The position numbers were made by a program, and so were the translations under genes. The notes beneath the pieces are model-generated. The model had not been told where the DNA came from. It worked only from the letters and a program-made list of their open reading frames with translations, and searched no databases. Below are positions 36,500 to 47,145 of a DNA stretch of 64,000 nucleotides, piece by piece; positions within the stretch are counted from its first letter, which is position 1; each line of letters opens with the position of its first letter. The stretch comes from Molossus alvarezi (Eukaryota > Chordata > Mammalia > Chiroptera > Molossidae): the NCBI GenBank assembly GCA_037176705.1, contig CM073890.1, forward strand, positions 94,664,591-94,728,590, in the 5' to 3' direction.

Positions 36500-37810
36500 C
36501 TGTGTTACCCAGCTTTTCCCGGCTACTTTAAGGAGGCCAGAGCCACCATGGGTCCAGTCTGGCAGATGTCAGACGTGGTGGTCTCTCCTCGTCAGCAGAG
36601 CTGTGCATGGGGACCTCTCGAGCAGTGGTGATAGCAGGGGTCCTAGCCGTTGGGATGTCCTACTGTGGGTCAGGTGTGATCCATAGCTGGTGCTGCTCTG
36701 GGAAGTGAGGAGACGGCTGGGGGCAGGGCCGAGCAGCAACAACGCATACACTGGGTTCAGCTCAGCCAGTCAGTGTATTTGTCTGGTCATTTTAATTTTA
36801 GCCAAATTTCTTGACCTTATGAATTTTACCAAATATTTTGTGAAACATACATATAAATAGATAATATCAACATAATGTGATAAAGGCAACCATGGAGTAA
36901 CCAAGGAGCACAGAAAGCGGCAGCTAGCTCAGTTTGGGGGCTGTGGGCTGGTCAGGGAGAATTTCTTCAGGGCAGGACTAGCTTCAAAGGCATGCAAGCA
37001 GCAGCTTAGGGCCCTGCATGCTGCCATCACCCTCCATCCCAAGCAGAGACCAGGGAGCAGGAACAAGGAGTGTGGAGGTTAGGTTTGTGCCCTGCAGTGT
37101 CTCGAGGTGGGGCAAGGTGTCAGTTGTCCCCACCTGCTCTGGCAGCACCACAGGCATGTTTGGTAGGTACTAGGTATGCCCCTGTGTACAGGCTACTGTT
37201 CCTTGGGTTGGGGTGGCAGCCGATCTGGACTTCCCCACCCACATTTTCATTGTGTCTTGAGCCCATAAAATTACGTGATTAGCTCTGCCTGGAGCTGATG
37301 GTGCTGGAACTGACTCTTGAAGAATAAAGAGAAATGTTCCAGGTGAAAGGGTTGAAAGGGTCTCCTAAGAAGAGGGAACAACATGAATAAAAGGGTGAAG
37401 CATAAAATCTCACCGTACATGCAGAAGGTTATGCACATGTAGGTGGATGAGGGTTCTGTTCACTGAGATGGGGAAAAGGTATGGGTGGGTCAGGGGAGCG
37501 GTCCCTCTTAGTCATAATAATTTGAGACTCCTATACACTGCCATTTGGAGAGGTCAAGTTGACAGTTTGGCGTGTCAGGTAGAGGTCAGGGCTGGATATG
37601 GTTTGGGAATGTCAGGTGGGGTTGCTCAGGTAGAGGATGTAGGAAGAGCAGAGAAGGGGATCTGAGAGACCCTCGTCTTAGACGATGAGCAGAAGAGGAA
37701 GATGCAGGAAAGGAGATGAGAAACAGGCAGTAACAAAGGAAGAAACTTGGGAGAATGTCATGGAAGCAAAAGATGACAGTGTTTTAAGAAGGAGACCTGC
37801 CCATGGCTTT
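36500..37810. other. Intergenic, nothing recognised
   Basis: This interval is somewhat GC-richer than its surroundings. I see no exon, RNA gene or repeat I can name. Short ORFs here have no recognisable content. Confidence 0.5.
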
Positions 37811-37824
37811 AAAAGTTTTAAGCA

Positions 37825-38075
37825 GCCCTGGCCGGTTTGGCTCAGCGGTTAGAGTGTCGGCCTGTGGTCCAGAGAGACCCAGGTTAGGTTCCGCTAAGGG
37901 CACGTACCTCGGTTGCAGTCTGTGCCCGGCCCTGGTTGGGTCGTGTGGGTGGCAGCCACTCGATGTGTCCCTTTCATGTCGATGTTTCTCTCTCTCTCTC
38001 TCCCTCCCACTCTATCTGAAGAAAATATGGAAAAATGTCCTCGGGTGAGGATTAAAAATAAAAAAATTAAAAATT
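37825..38075 (+). mobile_element. Ves SINE (sense), full-length, young-looking
   Basis: It begins GCCCTGGCCGGTTTGGCTCA with GCGGTTAGAGTGTCGGCCTG, has the body 'gggcacgtacctcggttgcag' and the core 'tcatgtcgatgtttctctctc', and ends in an A/T-rich tail. Perfect 14-bp direct repeats AAAAGTTTTAAGCA lie at 37811-37824 and 38076-38089. The B-box position reads GGTTAGGTTCC, one base off consensus. Confidence 0.93.
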
Positions 38076-38422
38076 AAAAGTTTTAAGCAAATATTGGAAG
38101 ATCAAGATATTTCAGAGAAAAATGAAGACTTTCAGCCTTTCATGAACAATGGGCAGATCTTACAACACTGGGCCCAGACTCTACGGGGTGAAGACTTGCC
38201 GGCACACAGAGCCCACAACAAGGGCATGTGCTCTCCAGCTTCCCATCCCCCACCCTCTCCCTTCTGTCTCCCTGATTACTAGGGCCTGTCAATCCTCATT
38301 AATCATCATGCTTTCATCACTGAATGTGCACAGGAGAGAACTATTTCTCTGCATAACTCTCCATTAAAGCCAGGAAAATAGAAGATGGCCCAAAAGAGCC
38401 ATATGTTTAAAAGAAACTTGGG

Positions 38423-38661
38423 TCTGGCTGGTGTGACTCAGATGTTGAGCATCGACCCATAGACCAAGAGGTCGCTAGTTCAATTCCTGGTCAGGACACA
38501 TTCCCAGGTTGTGGGCCCGATCCCCAGTGGGGGACATGCAGGAGGTGGCCAATCAATGTTCTCTCTTATCACTTTTTCAATCTCTCTCTCCCTCTCACTT
38601 CTACTCTCTCTAAAATCAATAAAGGAAAAAAATGAAAATAAAATGTTTAAAACAAAAAAGC
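38423..38661 (+). mobile_element. Ves SINE (sense), GTTGAGC subfamily
   Basis: It starts TCTGGCTGGTGTGACTCAG with GTTGAGCATCGACCCATAGACC, then 'aggttgtgggcccgatccccagtgggg' and 'ccaatcaatgttctctc', and ends 'aaaatcaataaagg'. The direct repeat AAACTTGGG is at 38414-38422 and 38662-38670. It lies about 340 bp from a Ves of the other subfamily. Confidence 0.92.
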
Positions 38662-38779
38662 AAACTTGGGAGGGAGTGTGTTTCTTTGTGACAGGGAGGA
38701 AGATTGTGTGTGTTTTAACAGGCAAACAAAGCCTCTTCAAAAGAAGCAGAGCTACCTGCCTTATTCTATTCTAATTCAT

Positions 38780-39400
38780 TATCGCCTTGGTTTTTGAGTT
38801 CATCCTACTTGAAATACATTTGCAAATTCAGTTTCCAGAACAGATATTTCTCAAATGGTTTCATCATGTTATTTCTCCTACTCAATTAACCTCCACAAGT
38901 CCTGACTGTCGGTGTCCATATTTTTTAAACACAGAATATATGAACTGACTGAGGATGTTTTTTCAAATCCAAATTCACCCTTAGAAGCATTTGTCTCCTG
39001 TCCTCTGCTGATTCCCCCAGCTGCCAATTTGGAGCAAAATGGTGCTTGTGATAAGGCCTGACATTGCCAGTTCAAATCAAATTCTACCTGCAAGTCCATT
39101 TTCTAACCCTTCCTGGTGCAAGACTGTCTTGGGAAGGAGGCAGTGTCTGTGTGGCGGAGGCATCCACTCTGTTACTTTGAGAGCCCTTCCCCCCAGGAGC
39201 CCTGCAACCGGCCTCAATGACAGGCCTCTACACCCTACATTCTGCTGCTTCTCGTTACCCCTCCCCTACCTCATCTCCTCCTGCAGCTCCAAACCTGGCC
39301 ACCATGCCCTAGTCCATCACCTCTTGGTGACACGAAGTTCCTATTTCCAGGCACTGATCATCTTAGGCATAATAGTCTCATAAACTAGAAGCTTCATCTC
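38780..39400. repeat. Possible L2-derived segment
   Basis: Phrases such as 'tctcaaatggtttcatcatgttatttctcctactcaa' and the pyrimidine-rich 'ccctcccctacctcatctcctcctgcagctccaaacctgg' resemble L2. The match is loose. Confidence 0.35.
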
Positions 39401-39459
39401 CCAGAAGAAGGGAAAGCTGGTCTGTTTAGTCAAATCTTTTCTTGTAAATTCAAAGCAGT

Positions 39460-39640
39460 GTACGTAGCCTTGTGGTTAAAGGCTTCACCTCCGGGCCAAA
39501 CTGCTTGTAGTCAAATCCCATTATTTTCTATTTACATTTACCATCATCTGTAAAATGGGAATAATTGTAGACCCACCTCATATGTTGTGAGGATTATATG
39601 AGTTAACATGTAAAGTCTTTAATTACTAGTCTTTTCATTA
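39460..39640 (+). repeat. MIR SINE
   Basis: The order follows MIR sense: 'gccttgtggttaaaggcttc', 'tcaaatccca', 'catctgtaaaatgggaataattgtagacccacctcatatgttgtgaggattatatgagttaa'. The central core is partly deleted. Confidence 0.8.
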
Positions 39641-40229
39641 AATTATTGTGTAACCAGTGGGTTCATCAGTTTATTTTCCTCTGAAGTATAATTCCATTTC
39701 TTTTGTAGAGTTTTCTGAATTATACACAATTCCCTGTATCCACTCTTTTGTACTTTAGAGATAGAAATTTCTATTTATAATATATAGGCACATACATATT
39801 TATAAGAAGAAATAGAATATCCATGTTTACCTACAGAGAAATACATATTTATATTTTATTATCAGAAATTAATAGAGGAAGGAAATCACTCATGTGTCAA
39901 AATTCATCACTTATTTCCAGTCACATTTTTCTTAAGACTTCCAGCCTCCTTAATTTATTTTGAGTCTGAATTCCTTTGACATTTATGCATTGAATAAGTC
40001 ATTACTTGGCATTATTCTTCAGCTGCTTTGTGGTTTGTTCTGGCAGCTCGCTCCTTATTTCCATTTTGCTCTTCACAGTGAGGCCTCAGCTTGCTCTCTA
40101 CACAGTAGTTTCAAAGGGATACTCAGTGGGCTGGATAGTTTCTGCGTTCACTCTCTCGGTGTACCCGCCACCTCCAGTTGCTATTTCAGTGCTTGTTTGT
40201 GTAATTTACTTTGATGTTTTGAACTTATT

Positions 40230-41000
40230 TTTTCATTTTTGAACTTTTTATTTTGAGACTATTTAAGGCTGGTGAAGCAATTGTAAAAAGAACACAAATA
40301 ATTCCTGCGTACCCTTCATGGGGCTTTCTCAAATGTCACCGTCTTACAATTACCACGGTGCAATGATCAGGAAGTTCATACTGATACAATACCATTGACT
40401 AACCCTCCATCTTTATTCAAGTTTCATCAATTATCCCACTAATGACCTTTGTTTTCTGGACCAGATTCCAATCTAGAATCCCACATTGCATTTGGTTAAT
40501 GTGTCTTCCTGGACTCCTTGAATCTGGGAAAGTTCCTCAGCCATTGTTTGTCTTTCCTGGCTTTGACATTTCTGAAGAACACTGGCCAGTTATCTGGTGA
40601 AATGTCCCTCTGTTTTGGTCTGCCTGATATTTTGTCATCATTAAATTTAGGTTATGCTTTGTTGGCAAAAATCCCACATACTTGATGCAATGCAGCTTCC
40701 ACAGCGGGTGGGGTGGTTTCTTCCCCTGGCAAAGAAGATTCATCAGAATTTAGGAGCCCAATGTTCCCAGCTTCCTCCAGGTCTTCTGAGTGGCCCATGC
40801 TAGCTTTCTGGATCCCATTCTTTCCCGGCTCTCATTTCAATGGTAGACACTCTGTGAGGCTGGGAGTTCAACTTGTCTTGTAATCCAGCCAATGATTAGA
40901 TTTTGCTTTTGCTTTTCAATGATCTCAGTCTTGCAGCTATAGGAGATAAGGGTCCTTCAGGGCACATATAGAAGTTTTCAGGTCCTTAATGTGCCTGAGC
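40230..41000 (-). mobile_element. Old L1 3'UTR fragment (antisense)
   Basis: Phrases such as 'ttattttgagactatttaa', 'gcaattgtaaaaagaacacaaataattcc', 'catttggttaatgtgtcttcctggactcc', 'ctttgacatttctgaagaacactggccagttat' and 'tcattaaatttaggttatgc' have the look of the reversed 3'UTR of older mammalian L1 copies. The call is by resemblance only. Confidence 0.6.
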
Positions 41001-41337
41001 TGGGAATTTGTATCCACGAGCTCATCATTTTCTTTCACTACTTTGTCCAGCAACATTAGGAGCAACCAGCCAACCTCATGCTATTTGTTAAATTCCCAAA
41101 TATGTTTGAAAATATTATATACACAGTCACCCAGCTTCTTGCTTCTTATAAGAGGTTGGTTAGGAGTATTCAATGCAGACATTTGGCGTATCTCTATCAC
41201 CAGATCATGCCATGAACTATCAGTGCAATTGGCATCTTTAATTATAATCAGATTAGAGAGCCAATTCTACAAAGCCCAGAATCAATTCAGAAAACTCATT
41301 CTTAACATCCTGTTCCTCTAGAATCACTCTCAGTACC

Positions 41338-41731
41338 AGGGTTCTATTAGCCAGGGTTCTCCAGAGAAACAGGAGAGGGAGAAATGGTTTATGCGATTAT
41401 GGAGCTTGAGGAGTCCAGACCCAGGGGAGCTAATGGTATTGTTCCAGTCGAAGTTTGAGTCCAAAGGCAGAAGAGTGATGTCCCAGCTTGAAGACATAAG
41501 GCAGAGAGAAAGAATTTTTCTTCCTTAGCCTATTTATTCTACTCAGGCCTTCAACAGATTGCATGATGCCCATGCACCTTGGGGAGGGCAATCTGCTTTG
41601 CTCAGTCTGCCAATTCAAATGTTAATCTCATGCAGAAACACCCTCACAGACACACCCAGAACAATGTTTAACCAAATAACTTGGCACCCCATGGCCCAGT
41701 CAAGTGAACACCTAAAATTGATCATCACACC
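41338..41731 (+). mobile_element. LTR-like element, copy A of a TG..CA family
   Basis: It contains 'agccagggttctccagagaaacagg', 'ttatggagcttgaggagtcc', 'tactcaggccttcaacagattgcatgatgcccatgcaccttggggagggcaatctgctttgctcagtc' and 'aaacaccctcacagacac', ending 'aaaattgatcatcaca'. Copies B (44368-44735, opposite strand) and C (53010-53406, same strand) share these blocks. This is consistent with solo LTRs of one old ERV family, which I do not name. Confidence 0.65.
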
Positions 41732-44367
41732 TTTTCAGCACCAGTCAGGAGGCTATGCTGCTGTTTTATCACATTACTGGCAGTGTTAACTTGGCTAAGG
41801 CAATCTTTCCAAGCTCCTCTTCTGTAACACTACTATTTTCCTCTTTGTATGTGTGAGTATCTTAGGGGAAGATATTTGAGACTATGTACATATTCTGTTT
41901 TCATTACACTTTTACCCACTAATTTTAGCATCTATTAATGATTCTTGACTGGAATAGTCATTACAATAATGTTAGCAGATTATGATTTTATATTGTCATC
42001 ATTCCATCTTCATTTAGTAATTGGTCTCCTACTCTCCCATTTATTTATTTAGTCAATTATATCACTATGGATTCATGAATACATATCTTTTATATTCTGG
42101 GTTATAATCCAGTACTCTCATTATTTGTTTTGTTTCTCAACTTGTCCTAGATTTGGGTACTAGAAGCCTCTCTTTAAATCACATTTAAATAGCTTTTCTC
42201 TATGAATTCTCATGTTCAATTAAGTAAGATTAGCATAAATAAACAAGGTTCCTCTATGATTATAGCATTATGGATTATTTACATAGAAATCTTTTAAGAA
42301 TGTCTTACTCTTAGAACCGTTTAATTAAAGATTCTACACTAGAAAATGAGAACATAATAGCCACTCCAGATAAAAACAAAACAACAGCAGCAACCATAAT
42401 GACCCCCCCCAAGTTATTTTATTCTTCCAGATAATTATTTCATGGAAATTGTGTTGAAACATTAGAAAGATCTTCTCACCAGCTGAAGATGCTATTTCAA
42501 GTAAAATGTGAAGAAACATGAAAGCATGACATTTTAATGTGACTTCAAGTGATTGGATTTTATGAATAATAAATATATAGTATTAGTGCTCTGATACTTT
42601 TTATAACTCATTCATTTTTATCACAAAATCTTTATAGCTGAAAAAGCCTTACCATATCATCTCATCTGTATTCATTGATTTCTTTGAAAGCAAGTCACAG
42701 AAAGCAATTGGTGCTATTTCACACCACAATGAATTTATTGAAATTATATAGGTAACTCATAGAACTGGGCAGAACAACTAAGGAATTGGGCTCAGAAACG
42801 ACAGGTCCTGACAGGGCCTGCAGGAATCCACAGAGGAATAACAAGTAGACTCTTTGAAAAGCCTCGACCTCCCTGAAGATAGTCGTGTGATTCCATTCAA
42901 GGTCCAACTATTGAAGGCAGAGCACATAATGTACCATGATTGCCAGTCCCAAAAAGATGGGGTCCACTTTGGCAGGGATAGTGTCTTGATTTACATTCCC
43001 CTAGAGACAAGGGTTCAAGAACAAGTGCTTCATTTGGGAGCTGATCCCAGTGAGATTTGTTTGGGAATGGGGAAGAGAGGCAGCAAAGGAAAAGAAGCCA
43101 CTATGGGCAACTGGACTTGAATCTCACAGGGGGACGGTTTAGAACATATACCAGAGTTATTTCAACTGAGAGATGAGGAAGTTAAGATATTTTCCAACTG
43201 TATCCCTTTACACAATTTGTTGAGGGCTTCTGGGATATTAATTCTTGGGCACTTCTGGCTCGTCCTGTGTATGAATTGATCATCCTTTTCCAACGAGACA
43301 GAAATTCCTGGGCAAGGATTTTGCCTGTGAGTAGAAGTGAATGCTGAGGAGACACAGTCAGGGAATGGACATCTGCTTCAGTGGTTACCTTAAGCCAAAT
43401 GGGATGTTGTTACTAGAAGATTCACATTACCTAAATATGTAAAGAGAAGTAATTTATAAAATGATTTACGTTGAAAAATATTTTTATAGATGAATTTTAC
43501 ATGAAAATTATACATAATTGAACATAGAACATTTTACAATTAATACAAATTACTTTTTAATGAGAAAAGAAAATAATTTAATTGGTAGTAGTTCTTTCAC
43601 TAAATTTAAACTGCTGTATTTAATGTTATCTTCTCCCTATAAAATTTTTAAATACCACTGAAATTCCATTACAGTGTTACTGATTTAAACCTGGCACTTG
43701 ACTTTTTTTTATTTGCAGACCATCATGTAAGATATTTAAAGGGAGAATGATTTACTGCAATCTGATGACTACTCCCCATCCTCATATCACTAAGCTTTTA
43801 CCAAGAGAAAAAAAAAGCTATGGGGGAGATGTAGTCCATACTCTATATAGTATAGTCTTTATAAAATTTATTGTTTAGATAATTGCAGAGTTGGTAAAGT
43901 AATTGGAATATGTCTCCAATATAATGTGCATTATCATGTGGTATGTTCTGTGCATTGTGGAAGGGCAATTTTGAGCTTGAAAGAATAGGACTCACCATTT
44001 TGTCTGCTTCATTTAATTTCTCTTATGTTGATGTTCCTCATCACGCTTTCATCAAGAATATATGCTAAATCAAGTTAACCTGAATGCACTGGGGATTCTC
44101 AGTGTTCTGTTAAAGATAAAGGAATGAGAGCCAACATTCAGTTAGCTTACATGCAGCGTTTACCATAAAGATAGTAGACTGAATCTGTATGAAGCAGTAA
44201 CTGTTGGCTGCAAATATGTGCTGGTTCCCAGTGTTGCTAATTCTGGGCTTATTAAGAAATATATAACTTGGCATGCCAATGAGAAATAAAACCCCATTTG
44301 CATCACTTAGAAGGAAGTGTCAATGGGAAACAAACTCCTATTTTTCCCTGTGACAATCTCAAGGGAC
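41732..44367. other. Intergenic, AT-rich, little recognised
   Basis: There is no convincing exon or RNA gene. The stretch from about 42660 to 43280 has the base texture of an old LTR (GGGA-rich, 'gaatggggaagagaggcagc') but I cannot place it. The rest is AT-rich sequence. Confidence 0.5.
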
Positions 44368-44735
44368 ATGGCTTTTAATGGTTAATTTTATATGTCAACC
44401 TAACTGGGCCATAGGATGCCCAGACATCCAGTTAAACATTATTTCTAGATGTGTCTATGAGGGTGTCTCTGGAATAGAGTCCCACATGGATTGCCGGACT
44501 GGGTAAAGCTGATGTCCCTCCGCAACACTCCTCCTTCCCAGGCTTTCAGACTCGGGCTGGCATCAACACCGTCAGCTCCAGCTCTCAGGACTCCAGACCA
44601 CACCGCTGGAGCTCCAGCTTGTAGACGGCAGACCATGGGGCTTCTCACATGAGCCAAAAGCTTATAATAAATGTCTTTCTCTATGTATATCTCCTGCCGG
44701 TTCTGTTTTCTCTGGAGAACTCTGGCTAATACATG
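44368..44735 (-). mobile_element. LTR-like element, copy B (opposite strand)
   Basis: It reads 'aatggttaattttatatgtcaacctaactgggcc', 'tgtctatgagggtgtctctgg', 'cttataataaatgtctttctc' and 'ttctctggagaactctggctaataca'. This is the reverse complement of the order seen in copies A and C. The AATAAA in the 'cttataataaatg' segment may be its former polyadenylation signal. Confidence 0.65.
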
Positions 44736-46515
44736 GGCCAGTGAGAAACAATTCTCAGTTGTCATCTGATGTGAGGGGAAACACTAGAAGAGGAAACCTG
44801 GTCACAGAACTGAAAGTAACCTGCTCATTTAGGAAATGCTTGGAGATCTGATTTCACTTCCCAACCTCCACTAAATCAGAAACTGAAGTGAGAACCCAGA
44901 ATCATTTGAGCCATGGTTCATAAGGAGGTATCTTCTTACTGTCAGTCACTCTCTGAAAGGGTTCTCCTAGACTGGGTCCACCCACCAAGTCTCAAACCTG
45001 GGTGACTGAATTGCTTATACAACTGCTAAATATTGATATATCATCCATCATTTTCCAGAAGGAGAAAGTAAGATGCAAATTACTTCACAAATTCCAAACT
45101 ATGAAGATGTTAATGATTGTGTCCATTGGGTTTACCCAGGCAAAAGAGGAGGTGCCGGCTGGGTTTGGAAAACCCAAAGGTAAGGATGTAGAAATAGAAA
45201 TGGAGGTCATTCTTTAGGAAGCAGGTGAGCTGGACCGTCAGTTTCTCAGATTTATACCTGCCATGCCAGGCACAGTTGTGCCTGCCATGAGTGTTCAGAC
45301 TGAGTAGCACTGAGAGTGGATGGAGACCACCCAGGACAATAGATGCTAAGTCCAAAAAAGTGAATATAGAAGGATATTAACTACCTGATATTGGACAGTA
45401 ACGTGATATTAACAAGCTGTCTCGGTTATCGAGGATGACATTCTTTCAGGTGTCCCCCCGCCCCCAGCAGTTTCACCACCTAGAATGGGCCTGATTCAAG
45501 TACCTGAGGCTCAGGTGACCTCGCCCTTTCTGAAAACTTGGGTCACTAAGTGCCTCAGGATCTTCACGTAAATATCAATGGAACGATGAGAGAATGTTCA
45601 CATTGCTTCCCGGCATTGATTTTTCTCATTGGGTTTTTATTTGAGGCAAACTCCAGAATTCTTTTGGAGTTTATATGAGAAAATTAAAGAGTATTCAAGC
45701 CTTCATGAAAAGATAGTATTGTTTTACGTTAGGGGATTTGGGGGGTGGGGTAAGGTATCGGCTTTATCAAAACTTTATTAAAGCTGAAAGCAAAAAGATT
45801 TTAGTTTCTGAAATAGAATCTGAATGTGATTCTGAAACTTCAAATCTGTATAACAGCAGTATTCCTTCTAAAAGCCTTATTGTCTGTTTGGCTTAATACA
45901 TCTTATAGTGCCATTTGTTTAAAGGACAATGGGAGAAAGGTTATTTAGTTGAAGAACAAACTTCTAAAGTACATGAAAATGTTCAGATTTTACCAGACAT
46001 TTCTTTAAAAGTGACTAATAACTTTTGAAGACCTCTTCTAAGCCATGAGCTAAAATGGGTAAATGCGTGAACGGTGATTTCTTGGTCTTGCTTGGGTACG
46101 AAAGCATGTTGGTAGCTGCCTGGCAAAACAGAAAACTGGCAAGTAGATAACTTATTTTCTCTGAAACGTTTTCAGTACATTTTGTTAATTAATTAGTGTT
46201 AATAAATGAAAAATTTTTATAATTATACATAATATTATGAACAAAATTATTGAAAAACATCAAGAATATTTTTTTAAATTACCCACTTGGAAGCTGAGTT
46301 TTAACATGCCAGAATCTTGGAATAAAATGTTTATAGACTTTATGTAATTGAAGAGATTGGTAAATTAGTGGATAGAAGGACAATGTTTTGGTTGTTGATT
46401 GAGCAGCAACATAAGAACTAAACCGAGTTCTTTTCTAATTGCCACTAGAATCTTAGTCTTGTACCAGGATGATGCTTTATTCTTGGGGTTCTTTAACAGA
46501 GTCTAGAAATGAACA
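44736..46515. other. Intergenic, nothing recognised
   Basis: I see no coding, RNA or named repeat signal in this stretch. Confidence 0.5.
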
Positions 46516-47145
46516 GTGTTGTGGGTTAAAGTGTGTCACCCCCACCCCCTTCCACCCAAAATATCTAGAGCCTTTACAGAAGTAATCAAATTAAAATGAG
46601 GTCATTAGTGCCCTGACCCATTGGGCTCAGCGGTTAGAGCATCAGCCTGCGGACCGAAGAGTCCTGGGTTCGGTTCCCACTAAGGGCACGTACCTCAGTT
46701 GCAGTTTGTCCCTGGCCCCAGTTGGGGTCGTGTGGGTGGCAACCACTCAATGTGTCTCTCTCATGTCGATGCTTCTCTCTCTCTTCCTCCCTCTCTCCCT
46801 CCCACTCTATCTGAAGATAAATGCAAAAATGTCCTCGGGTGAGGATAAAAAAATAAATAAATAAAATAAAATGAGGTCATTAGAGTGAGTCCTAGTCCAA
46901 TATAACTGGTGTCCTTATAAAAATAGGAAATATGGATCCAGATATAGGCACAGGGGGAAGATGGCCATCTGCAAGCCAAGGATAGAAACCAGGAACAGAT
47001 ACTTCCTTGAAGCCCTCAGAAGGAACCAACCTTGCTAACACTTTGATTTTGCATTTCTAGCCTCCAGAATTGTGACATAATAAATTTCTGTTGTTTAAGC
47101 CACCCAATGTGTGGTACTTTATGGCAGCCCTAGCAAACACATACA
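46516..47145 (+). mobile_element. MLT1-type (MaLR) LTR interrupted by a Ves SINE
   Basis: The left end 'gttgtgggttaaagtgtgtcaccccc', the middle 'gaggtcattag' / 'agtgagtcctagtccaatataactggtgtccttataaaaa', and the right end 'gcctccagaattgtgacataataaatttctgttgtttaagccacccaatgtgtggtactttatggcagccctagcaaac' follow the consensus order of MaLR LTRs. The AATAAA near the end is its poly(A) signal. A young Ves divides it at 46609-46866. Confidence 0.82.
46609..46866 (+). mobile_element. Ves SINE (sense) with intact B box and 17-bp target duplication
   Basis: The head reads 'ccctgacccattgggctcagcggttagagcatc' and is followed by GGTTCGGTTCC, which fits the pol III B-box consensus GGTTCRANYCC closely. 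The body and the 'gtcctcgggtgaggata' tail region are complete. The 17-bp direct repeat TAAAATGAGGTCATTAG is exact at 46592-46608 and 46867-46883, so the insertion is recent on the scale of this window. Confidence 0.95.

Larger units (their letters stand above)
31500..36500 (-). mobile_element. Ancient endogenous-retrovirus-like block (antisense), broken
   Basis: Two segments about 4.7 kb apart look alike: 31540-31690 and 36215-36410. They share 'aagcaag(a/g)(a/g)t(g/a)agggg', a 'ggaa(g/a)ga(a/g)' run and then 'aatgaaatg' with 'cat..tca'. This is what two LTR copies of one provirus would give. Between them, minus-strand frames such as 32463-32669 (DPDCHEKLGWLLHNGDKYEY) and 33806-34162 have a retroelement-like look. 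All frames are short and stop-ridden, so nothing functional remains. Ves copies at 34979-35156 and 35633-35860 and a MER5A-like copy at 34598-34788 were inserted later. The family is not assigned. Confidence 0.45.
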
